Assembly (NCBI GenBank): GCA_025765595.1
Contig: JAIVFH010000024.1
Coordinates: 124,001 to 188,000, forward strand
DNA: 64,000 nucleotides
Reading direction: 5' to 3'
DNA from: Obelidium mucronatum
Lineage: Eukaryota; Chytridiomycota; Chytridiomycetes; Chytridiales; Chytriomycetaceae
Position 1 is the stretch's first letter; every line of letters starts with the position of its first letter. Below are positions 32,521 through 41,332 of the stretch, in pieces. The position numbers were made by a program, and so were the translations under genes. The notes beneath the pieces are model-generated. The model saw nothing but the letters and a program-made list of their open reading frames with translations. It was not told the origin of the DNA and searched no databases.

Positions 32521-33456
32521 ATGAGTGAGATAAACCGATCAGAACTCAAAGCCGTCGAAACCGAAATCAATGCCGAAAAAGAAAGGATAAAGAACCTGGA
32601 AAAGAAGAAGAATCAGCCTGGTGGACTGAGCACGGACGATCAGATCGAATTGAACTGGTGCGAAGACACCCTGGCTGATCTCAAAAAGAAGGAGAAGTAC
32701 TGGGCGGATCTGATTCGCATCCAAACAAAGGATGATTTTGAACCAGAATCGAAGCCGTTCAAAGAAGCAGATGCTGGGTGGACCAGAAGTGTCACTGGCA
32801 TTGACACTGACTACCACGAATGGGCACCTCCACTGGATGGCGACATACGACCGTCCGAGACTTTTAAATCACAGTTCGAGGATACAGCATCATTTATTCA
32901 TATGAAAAACGAAGCTGGTCGGCGCTTCTTTCTCAACTTATTTCTCCTTGACATTGTGAAGAGAGCAGAGTTTGGTGGATTACTAAAGATATTTACCGAA
33001 ATCCCTATGGAAGTTACGCAATCTATCGGTGACGGAACGAAAAAGCGGAGGCTCGGTGGTATAATCGACTATGCGGTTGGTCTCAATGTGAAAGAACTGG
33101 ATATGTTTGACAAGGCACCACCAAAAGAGCTTCATCTCATCGCAATAGAAGCCAAAGTTGAGTGGGGAACGGATGATTTCTGGCAGTGCGTTGCGGAAAC
33201 TGCCACATTGTTTAAGGCCAGGAAGGATGCTGGAAAAGCAAAGTGTCGTGTATGGGGGATGTTATCTAATGCCAAGTTGTGGCAGTTCATTTTCATCAAC
33301 GAAGATGGAATATTGCATCAAACAGGAGAGCTCAGTTTAAATCTTCATGTTTACCGAGAAGTAGAGATTGCGAAAGTGTATGGTTTTTTATATTACATCG
33401 TCAAGAGTTGTTTTGACACTTGTTCTCCAAACCCCCAGTCCATCAGGCTCAGTTGA
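32521..33456 (+). CDS. PD-(D/E)XK nuclease-like protein with N-terminal coiled coil
   Basis: Intact single-exon ORF of 311 residues starting at ATG 32521. Residues 1-65 are charged and helical, probably a coiled coil (ETEINAEKERIKNLEKKK, then LADLKKKEKYW). The central and C-terminal part has the restriction-endonuclease-like pattern: GGIIDYAVGLN supplies the first acidic residue near residue 183, LHLIAIEAKVEWG supplies the E-x-K pair near residue 210, and a downstream helix has a Gln/Glu (FWQCVAETATLF). Such domains are DNA or RNA nucleases, and similar ones occur in fungal effector-like or transposon-linked proteins. The gene abuts the dead retroelement block, and I cannot tell a host gene from a mobile cargo gene. 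The catalytic residues look intact. Target and role are unknown. Confidence 0.7.
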   Translation: MSEINRSELKAVETEINAEKERIKNLEKKKNQPGGLSTDDQIELNWCEDTLADLKKKEKYWADLIRIQTKDDFEPESKPFKEADAGWTRSVTGIDTDYHEWAPPLDGDIRPSETFKSQFEDTASFIHMKNEAGRRFFLNLFLLDIVKRAEFGGLLKIFTEIPMEVTQSIGDGTKKRRLGGIIDYAVGLNVKELDMFDKAPPKELHLIAIEAKVEWGTDDFWQCVAETATLFKARKDAGKAKCRVWGMLSNAKLWQFIFINEDGILHQTGELSLNLHVYREVEIAKVYGFLYYIVKSCFDTCSPNPQSIRLS

Positions 33457-33542
33457 AAGTATTGTGGAATAAACAGAAATCCATTGTTTCAGTATCCCCT
33501 TTTTTTGGAAGTATATTAATATTAATATTTTCAAGAAAAAAA

Positions 33543-34777
33543 ATGAAGTTGGTGGTCTCATTATTGCTGTTACTGCAAACTGCATCGGCAGCGATCCTTA
33601 CCTTCAATATGGCCGCTCATGAGCGCCCTTGCTTCTATGCGGAATCCAAATATGTGGAAGAGAAGATGTCCATTTACTTTTCGGTAAGTAGATAAATTAT
33701 TGAGAAGATAAAGGGAGCCAATGTACTGGGAAATGAAGATCTTAGTAAAGTCACTGACAGGAGGGAAATAGCGCGGCGTGTGTTTTCTAGATTTTGAATG
33801 CATGTCCTTTTTTGCACTTGACGACTTGATTGACCTGTTCCTTCGACTGTCTCCAATTCCCAAACAACTTACGAGCTACTTGAATTTAGGTTCAATCAGG
33901 AGGAGACTTTGACTTGGATTATGATGTTGCTGCACCGGATGGTACAATCGTCATGTCTGGTACCAAGGAACAAACAGGCGATTACGTCTTTAGTGCGCCT
34001 CAGATTGGAGACTTTAAATTCTGCTTCTTCAATACCGTTTCTTCGTTCGCTGAAAAGGTTGCTTATTTTTCTTTCACTATCATATATAACCTTTCTCATG
34101 GGGAAAAAATACAGAAATTCGATTTTGAAATTCTTGCTCAGCACGAAATTCCATCGAGAAACTACCAGAAAGACAAGGATCTTAAATTTGAAAAGGCGAC
34201 TTCCGAAGCCGAGATTGCGAAACTGGATATGAAGCCGATTGAGTCATCTATCCAGAACATGCACAACCACTACGGAAATATTATCCGTGACTTGAGATAC
34301 TTTCGCTCTCGGGAAAACAGAAACTTTGACACTGTCAAGAGTACAGAGAACCGTATTTTCTGGTTTAATATCATTCAGAACGGTATTATTTTGGCGACTG
34401 CTATTGTACAGGTGATTGTGATTCAGACCTTGTTTAGTAAAGCTGGAAGTGGAGGCCTGGGTGGTCTTGGTGGAGGTTACAAACCCGTCAGTACAGGTCC
34501 TGCTACTGGTGGATATGGGGGTGGCGGTTACGGTGGAAGTGGCGGTTTTGGTGGAAGCACTGCCCCTCCACCCTCTGGATACAGTGGAACCAACAGCGGT
34601 GGATTCAACAGCTCTGGTGGTTATGGAGGTAATGGAGCTGCCGCTGGCTATGGTAGTGCTCCAGCTGCTGGTTATGGTGGATCGGCGGCTTCTTCTGGTT
34701 ATGGAAACTCGTCGTATGGAAACTCCAACTTTGGTGCTAACCCAACTGAGGCCTATGGAGCGCGAAGCAGATTCTAA
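33543..34777 (+). CDS. p24 (emp24/gp25L/TMED) family protein with long Gly/Tyr-rich tail
   Basis: Cargo receptor of early secretory vesicles. Exons are 33543-33683, 33890-34057 and 34115-34777 (323 residues). A signal peptide (MKLVVSLLLLLQTASA) is followed by the GOLD domain with its conserved cysteines (RPCFYAE, FKFCFFN). A coiled-coil stalk follows (EKATSEAEIAKLDMKPIESS, then RYFRSRENRNFDTV), then one membrane helix near residues 187-212. Family members normally end about 12 residues after the helix. Here about 110 residues of Gly/Ser/Tyr/Ala repeats (GGYGG, GYGSAPAAGYGG) extend into the cytosol and end in RSRF. The coding frame is continuous with the helix, so the tail is not an annotation join. 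A second p24 gene lies at 35996-36765. Confidence 0.9.
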
Positions 34778-34858
34778 AAAGCCCCATTGAAAAAATTCAA
34801 TAAATTTTAACTCAACAAAGAACAATAATGTGATTTATTTGAAAAAAACAAAGTTCTT

Positions 34859-35980
34859 TCAAGCTTGGACTGAGCGACTTTGTTCCTTTTGACTTGACTC
34901 ATTGGTCAGCAATTTCACACTTCCATCAGCTGCACCCAAATAGGCCCATCCAGCCATTCCGATAAACAATCCTGTTTCAACGACACCAGGAATCAACTTG
35001 AGTTTGGTGTGGGCATCTGAAACAGCAACATCACCAGCCAAAACACCTAAAAACACGTCTAGAATCAAGTTTCCGGAATCTGTCACGCAAGGACCTGCTT
35101 TGGCCGGGGCTGCCATACGCAAAACCGACTTTCCACCCAAGGTTTCAATTTTCTTTAAAACACGATTTTAGGTTGAGGATGGATGCACAATATATACCAG
35201 CACACGCAAAGCAAGCATACCTTCTGAATAGTCACATATGCCATGGGAATTACTTCCACTGGGATTCCTTTCGTCCACTTGAAAAAAAGGAGAAAAAAAT
35301 AACAGAGCAGGTAAACAAGAGAACCAAATAAATATGGGCACATATAAAATTGAAAAACTACCTGAACACCAAGAGCATTTGATTCCTTTCTGTAATCAGC
35401 AACGACAACGAACTTCAACGAAGCAGCCGCCACAAGCTTTTCCTGCAAATGGCAGCCACCCCCACCCTTGATACAATTCAAGGAGGAATCAATTTCGTCA
35501 GCTCCATCAAAAGTAACATCAATAACTGGATGAGCGTTCAGTTCAGCCTTGAATAATAACGTAAGAAGCACACAACGCGATACTGTAGTATTTGAAGTAC
35601 CAACGGCAAACCAGCCTCCAGAATCAATTGATTGGCTTGAAACGATGTCGGAATACATGCCCGGATCTTCAAGGCTGGGTCGGTTTTGAATCGTTGGGCG
35701 AGACGTTCGACACAGTACACAACTGTGGATCCAGATCCTAAAAACGAGTATTAAGAAGGCGCAGATCTTTCGGATTTGTTTTTATCGTGTAGTCAGTTCA
35801 TACAAACCAATTCCAATGACTTGTGTCGTGGCGTTAATGTGCTCGTCGATAGCTGCATAGGACGCCTTCTTCTTGGCTGTGTTGGGTTAAGAGCAATCAG
35901 TTCATCAAACAGAGTAGAGATTGTGCAAAGTACGAGCAAGTGTGTCTGTGAGTACCTTGCTCCACAAGATCTGTTGACAT
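34859..35980 (-). CDS. RKI1: Ribose-5-phosphate isomerase A
   Basis: Converts ribose-5-phosphate and ribulose-5-phosphate in the non-oxidative pentose phosphate pathway. Six minus-strand exons (35980-35956, 35876-35808, 35737-35601, 35547-35362, 35277-35221, 35152-34859) give 255 residues with all phases consistent and introns of 53-84 bp. Family signatures are present: [10 protein letters not shown] (phosphate-binding loop, split by an intron), TSFQAN, DGADEID (catalytic Asp), [12 protein letters not shown], and [12 protein letters not shown] near the C-terminus. Length is typical for the family. The start codon lies just 15 bp after the stop codon of the upstream p24 gene on the same strand, leaving no room for a separate promoter between them. 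Confidence 0.95.
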
Positions 35981-35995
35981 GTTTATTTCTGTATG

Positions 35996-36765
35996 TCAGA
36001 TAATGGATTTCCTTTTTCTACCAAACAGACTTTGCAGCGCAAACACCTGAACGCCAGCTACACCAAAAATCAAGCAATTTTGAGCAATATTAAAATACAA
36101 TAGTTGGCTTTCTGTTTGTCGCATTGCTTGAAAAGCCCTGTTTTCTTGGGTTCTCAAAGCTCGTAAATCACGAGCAATCCAAACAAATGCCTGTCTCATT
36201 TTCTGCAAAGATGTTTCGATGGGTTTGACGGTTTCCCAAATATCCTTTTCCTTTGATTTTTTGGTGGGGAATATGGATTCCGCGGCGTCTCCCGTTTTCT
36301 GGTCTTCCACTTCACTTGCAACCGTTATATCAAAATCAACTTTCTGTGCCATTCGATTTTATGAGTGCCCGAATTCTGAAAAAAAAGTTCACATTTACTT
36401 CATTTCCTTACCTTGTCGTGAAACGAGGAGCGATCATTTGAGAAACAGAACTTGTAATCTCCTGCATATTTTGCAGAAAAGAGAATATCTATCGTGTTTT
36501 CTTGCTCGCCAGACAGAAATACTTTATCATCTGGACTCGTTACAACATAGTCAATATCATTTTTTCCACCCTCTTGAACCTGGGCAGTCAGAGTATTTTG
36601 TTATTCTCAACTCAAGATGGAGGAATCAGATCTCACTGCAAAATAGAAGTTGATCTTTTCGCCTGCCTCGCGTGCAGTGGAATAAAAGCAAGGGGCTTCA
36701 TGTGCTTTCATGTGAAATGATAGTGTGACGGCCGTGCATGTGGTGGCAAGAAAGATGATCTTCAT
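35996..36765 (-). CDS. p24 (emp24/gp25L/TMED) family protein, conventional form
   Basis: Second p24 cargo receptor. Exons are 36765-36637, 36579-36412 and 36343-35996 (214 residues). A signal peptide (MKIIFLATTCTAVTLS) precedes the GOLD domain with APCFYST and YKFCFSND cysteines. A coiled-coil stalk and a membrane helix (FNIAQNCLIFGVAGVQVFAL) follow, ending in a short basic cytosolic tail (LFGRKRKSII) as usual for the family. Two of its three exon junctions fall at the same places as in the p24 gene at 33543, so the pair arose by duplication of an already spliced gene. Start codon 36765 is divergent from, and only 41 bp from, the Kre9-like gene. Confidence 0.9.
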
Positions 36766-36806
36766 GGATTTTCCCACCAAACAAGGACAAAAAAAAAACA
36801 ACAAGA
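36766..36806. promoter_or_regulatory. Very short bidirectional promoter region
   Basis: Only 41 bp separate the start codons of the p24 gene (minus) and the Kre9-like gene (plus). The sequence is A-rich just before the plus-strand ATG. Both genes encode secretory-pathway proteins, so shared control is plausible but untested. Transcription start sites must overlap or lie inside the neighbouring coding regions. Confidence 0.5.
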
Positions 36807-37607
36807 ATGCATCGCGTTTCAATCATTTTACTCGTCGCTTTGACAGCTTTCTTGAGCGCTATTGAATGCTTCGGAGCCGATTCTCTTTCAGCAACAAATT
36901 CCTCATCTGCAGCTGCTCTTCCTTCATGCATTCCAGGGGTGAAGTTGGGCCAAATATTAATTTCTCAGCCAAACATGTCAAGTTTTGTGTTTGTGGGAAA
37001 TTCTCTTGTGGTTCAATGGAAGTATACGGTCCTTGTCAAGAATAAGCCGGCCACGGTATAGTTGCCTCTCTCACAAAAAGAAAAACTCCCACACTCATAC
37101 CCACACACAATAATAGGTTGATATAAAAATTTACTTGGCTGATGCACCAACTCAAATTACTACTCTTGTTTCGGGATTGGACGTTTCCAACGGAGCTACT
37201 GCCTGGTTATGGAAAGTTGGCCAGATTTCCGCTGGTTCGTACAAGGCTCATATCGTTCCTGATGGGAAAGAAACTCTCAACAAGAAACAGAATCAACTAC
37301 CTTGTTTTGCCGATGGTAAATTCCATTTAAACGCGATTCTTTATCTCAAAGTTTAACAAACTCTACTCAGGTGATGCGATGCCTGGTAATTTTACCCGAA
37401 AATGCTCAATTATAAGTACAATATTTTAAAACCCAGTTCAATATGACAGGAACTTCTGGTGCATTCCAGATTTCTCAGCTGCAGCCGCTGGCCTTTTTCC
37501 CAGATCGATTCCCGCCCAACAAAATCGGATCATCAATGCGAATCATCGAGTCTTTGCGTGGGATCGTTGTTGTTCTTGGTGTGGCTGTTTCTCTTGCGAT
37601 GGTGTAA
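36807..37607 (+). CDS. Kre9/Knh1-like Ser-Thr-rich GPI-anchored cell-wall protein
   Basis: Probable cell-surface protein of the Kre9/Knh1 N-terminal domain type. Exons are 36807-37055, 37117-37315, a 15-base microexon 37371-37385, and 37450-37607 (206 residues, phases consistent). A signal peptide (ILLVALTAFLSAIECFG) is followed by one beta-sandwich domain: VVQWKYTV, VDIKIYLAD, ATAWLWKVG, GSYKAHIVPDG, CFADGDAMPGTSGAFQI. The phrase around the microexon matches the ending of this domain in fungal relatives, which supports including it. The C-terminus is a hydrophobic stretch (GIVVVLGVAVSLAMV) suited to GPI attachment. Most relatives have a longer Ser/Thr stalk, while here the domain passes almost directly into the anchor signal. 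Confidence 0.8.
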
Positions 37608-37674
37608 TCCCTTATCGCATTTCATGCTTTGCTTGATAGCGAAATAAAAAAGTGAAAAACATCCAAAAAACAAC

Positions 37675-38951
37675 ATGTTTGCATCCAAGGTCTTTGCCCG
37701 CGGTTTTGCCTCCACCAACGCTGCTGTAAGTACCGGTAGTTTTAGCTTCAGTATACTGTATCGGTCTTGGATCTGCTATTATCAGAACGCCTCGTTTTTA
37801 TTTTTTTGGCTTTTAATGGTGTTTTCGTCCTTCTAACCAAAAACATCCATCAAAAAAACTCACCGTCATACACAGTTCGGAAAGAACGTTGCCGTTATCG
37901 GTGCCGCTGGAGGTATCGGACAGCCATTGTCCCTCCTCCTCAAGTTGAACCCAAACGTCAACAAGCTCTCCCTCTACGACATTGTCAACACCCCAGGTGT
38001 TGCTGCTGACTTGTCCCACATCAACACCAATTCCAAGGTTTCCGGATACAAGGGAGCTGATGCCATTGGTGAAGCCATTACCGGAGCTGATGTGATCGTT
38101 ATCCCAGCCGGAGTCCCAAGAAAGCCTGGTATGACCCGTGATGACTTGTTCAACACCAACGCCAACATCGTGCAGACTATTGGTCAAGCTATTGCCAAGT
38201 AAGGAATTTTTGGGGTATTAGCAATTTTTGTTTACATCTCATTTTTTTCTCCTTTTTTTTCCGTCAGGCACGCTCCAAAGGCCCACGTCCTTGTCATTGC
38301 CAACCCAGTCAACTCAACTGTTCCAATCATTGCTGAGACCCTCAAGGCCGCTGGAGTCTTTGACCCAAAGAGACTCTTTGGAGTTACCACTTTGGATGTC
38401 GTCCGTGCCTCCACTTTCGTTTCTGAAATCAAGGGAACTGATGCCACCAAGACCAAGGTCACCGTTGTTGGTGGACACTCTGGAGTTACTATTATCCCAC
38501 TCCTCTCCCAGGTAATTCTTGGAATGTTCGATGTCAATTTATTTCGAGTTCTAACGAATGCCATTAGACTGGTATCAACTTCACTCAAGAAGAAATCGAG
38601 AAGCTCACCCACCGTATCCAATACGGAGGTGACGAAGTTGTCAAGGCCAAGGACGGAACTGGATCTGCCACTCTCTCCATGGCTCAAGCCGGTGCTCGTT
38701 TCACCAACTCCCTTCTCGAAGCCCTCGAAGGAAAGAAGGGAATCGTTGAGCCAACTTACGTCTACAGCCCAGTTGCTGCTGCTGACGGTGCTGCTTGGTT
38801 CTCCACCAACGTTGAGTTGGGAGTGAACGGAGTTGAGAAGATCCACCCATTGGGAGAACTCTCTGCCTACGAGAAGAAGCTCTACGATGCTGCCATCCCA
38901 GAGCTCCAAAACAACATCAAGAAGGGTGAGCAGCACGTCAAGAAGGCTTAA
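37675..38951 (+). CDS. MDH1: Malate dehydrogenase, mitochondrial
   Basis: NAD-dependent interconversion of malate and oxaloacetate in the TCA cycle. Exons are 37675-37725, 37876-38198, 38268-38511 and 38568-38951 (333 residues). The short first exon encodes a mitochondrial presequence ([16 protein letters not shown]). The Rossmann nucleotide loop is GAAGGIGQP. Substrate and catalytic residues appear in [14 protein letters not shown] (mobile-loop Arg), [18 protein letters not shown] and GGHSGVTI (catalytic His). Length is typical. Codon use is strongly biased to C-ending codons compared with neighbours, as expected for a highly expressed gene. The three introns are 150, 69 and 56 bp. Confidence 0.97.
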
Positions 38952-39184
38952 ATTCAGCCCAAAATGTAACATGCTGAGGGAGTGAGGAGAAGTCGAGACT
39001 GTTAATTGTAACTGTTTAAAGCTTGGCCTCGTTTTTTTGGTTTGTTTGAATCACAAGAACATATGCAGAAGTTGTTTTTTTTCCGTTTTCGTTTCACTGA
39101 ATCTTTTCTGAGAGCCTCATGAATAATACGCTTGCTTCGTTGTCAGAATTTTAACACATTGTTTTAAATGGGGTTGGGAAAACA

Positions 39185-40665
39185 ATGAAGCGTTCATCCA
39201 GAGTTGGACTTGGACAGACACCAAAAAGTCCTACACAGCGCTCCGCCCACGCCAACACACAGTCAGCGAAAGAACTTTCGTCAAAGACAAGTAGCTCTGT
39301 CGGAAGCGTATTGAAGATTAAGCAAGTGATACAGCTCATCGTCATTGTGCTAGCGACAACACTTGTAGTCACAATCGCTTCAGATCTCATTAAAATTAAC
39401 GCTTATCAGCAATCAGTCACTCCTGACACCACTCTTGCTTCCGATCCACTTCTTGCCATTCAGCACAATCGTGGAGACCATTTGGACAAGTCATCCCTGC
39501 CCATCGTACTCCTCCCTGCGACCGAAGCTCTTGTACTCTGGGACATTCTTTGCCTTCAACTTCTCCATATTCCTCCTGCTTGGCTAAAGACATTTGGCTG
39601 CACGATTTTTCCACAGGAACGAAAACGTGTTTTTGACGAGAATAACGTGTTGATTCCAGATTCATCAACATCGTCAAACAAACAACAACTGACTCCAAGA
39701 GAGAATCCCGATAAAGATCGGCGGCATCTGGCGAACACTCCTACCTCGGCGGCAACTTCAATCGTTCTTAGCACTACTACTGCTCTAATCACAGGATCAG
39801 CACAAACCCTTGTCAATTCTCAAATGCCAACAACAACAATCATAAACATTGATTCGACTCTGTCAAAGGCATCGACTGCCACTTCTGCATCTGTTCCAAC
39901 CACAGAAGATACCAATCACATCCAAACGTCTACTGTGTCTACCGATTATGCAGAAGAAACGGCAGAACTCAATCCTAACCACAACCATCATGGAAGCTGT
40001 ATATTTTGTGGAATCGCTGATAATCCAGAGGAGAAATCACGAAAAGTTTATGAGGATGATCAGGTTTTGTTTTTTTATTCTTCATTTTTTGTATTTATTT
40101 ATTTATTTTTGGATTCGAGCTAAAAAAAGATGATATAGTTTGTAGCGTTTCACGATATTAACCCAAGTGCGAAATTACATCTGCTCATTGTACCCAAGGA
40201 ACACATTGGTGAGATAAACTGAAAAAAAAACACTTACTTTTTATTTTTGGGGAACTGAGACAGTTTTTTTCTATTCCAGCAAACGTAATGGATCTTTCCT
40301 CCAAGCATATCACTCTCCTTCGAGAAATGAAGGCGATCGGTCACGACATTTTGTCCAAGACATACCAAATTCCTTTGCGGGATCATCATTTGGGATTCCA
40401 CGTTCCCCCCTTCAACTCCATTAATCATTTGCATTTACATGTCATTGCGCGACCTTTCAAGAATTGGGTGCGGAGTGCAAAGTACCCGGAATACAAAGGA
40501 TGGTGGCTCGGCGATGGGAGCGGTAAAAATCTTTTGACATATATATTCGGGAAAGGGAGGTGGATTCGGTGGTGGATTGAAGTGGGCGAGTTGATTGAGG
40601 CTCTTGAGGAGGCACAGCAACGCGGGGAGGATGGGCCTTTTACATGGGATCTTTTCAGAGTTTAA
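39185..40665 (+). CDS. HIT-domain protein (HINT3-like) with N-terminal membrane anchor
   Basis: Exons are 39185-40063, 40139-40208 and 40280-40665 (444 residues). The N-terminus has one strong hydrophobic segment (QLIVIVLATTLVVTIA, about residues 46-65) and no cleavable signal, implying a type II or anchored topology. A Ser/Thr/Asn-rich linker of about 200 residues follows. The HIT domain begins at CIFCGIADN, continues with EDDQ-FVAFHDINPSAKLHLLIVPKEHI, and has the histidine triad in NHLHLHVIA, which carries the catalytic His. HINT3/aprataxin-type HIT proteins hydrolyse nucleoside phosphoramidates or adenylates and are normally soluble and about 150-200 residues. Membrane tethering here is unusual. 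Substrate unknown. Confidence 0.85.
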
Positions 40666-40789
40666 AAAAAAAATAAAATAAAAAACGCAAACATACTTTT
40701 ATGATTATTTTTTGCTTTTATGATTTTTTTTGCAGTAATATTATACTTTTGGTCTTTTTTTATTTGAACAATACAGCTTCCCCTTTTTT

Positions 40790-41239
40790 TTACTTTCTGG
40801 TGGATTTCTTAAAGTTGGTGGATTTCTTGACAGTTTTTGCCCTTGCTTTCTTTGAAACGGAGCGGGCTCTCTGCCGCTTTTTGAACTGATTTCTGGAAAG
40901 CATGATTTGTTCACGGGCCAATCTTGTTAGTTTTGGCTGTTCCTTGTCTTCGTCCATGCCATCGTCCTTTGCTTGATCATCCTCATCGACAGCAGGTTTT
41001 TCAGTCTTTTCCTCTTCAGGACGTGGAGCGTAGAGCAGCTTAGTGATTTGCTCAAAACGTGCATCTTCGACTGGTTGAAACTGTTTTTAGGAGGGGGCGA
41101 GGGAGGGAGGGGAGGTAAGAGTTAGACTTGTTTTTTGTTCACAACAAAAAGACCTTCAAAAAAGGAATTACAAACGTACGACAGTTGCGCGTTTGATTGT
41201 TCGGAAAGCCTTCTTCTTCTTGCTTCGAATGGACACCAT
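40790..41239 (-). CDS. Small basic protein, LLPH/DUF2423-like (ribosome biogenesis)
   Basis: Two-exon minus-strand gene of 116 residues: exon 1 is 41239-41180 (exactly 20 codons, GTACG donor) and exon 2 is 41080-40790. The N-terminus is MVSIRSKKKKAFRTIKR, followed by an amphipathic stretch (DARFEQITKLLYAPRPEEEK), an acidic middle and a Lys/Arg-rich end. This matches the pattern of the LLPH / fungal DUF2423 proteins, small nucleolar factors linked to large-subunit biogenesis. The call rests on the N-terminal pattern and charge layout. It diverges from the AAA ATPase gene with 93 bp between start codons, and AFG2-type ATPases also act on pre-60S particles. Confidence 0.65.
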
Positions 41240-41332
41240 TTTTTTTATATGAAGATTTCTGTGGTCTGAAAAAAAAAAAAAAAAGAAAGAAACAAAAACA
41301 AAAAAAAAAAACAATATACGAAAAAAAAATAA
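41240..41332. promoter_or_regulatory. Bidirectional promoter region, A-rich
   Basis: The 93 bp between the LLPH-like (minus) and AFG2-like (plus) start codons contain long A tracts at about 41271-41285 and 41301-41330. Homopolymer A/T tracts exclude nucleosomes and are common in compact fungal promoters. Both genes may serve 60S maturation. Confidence 0.5.
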
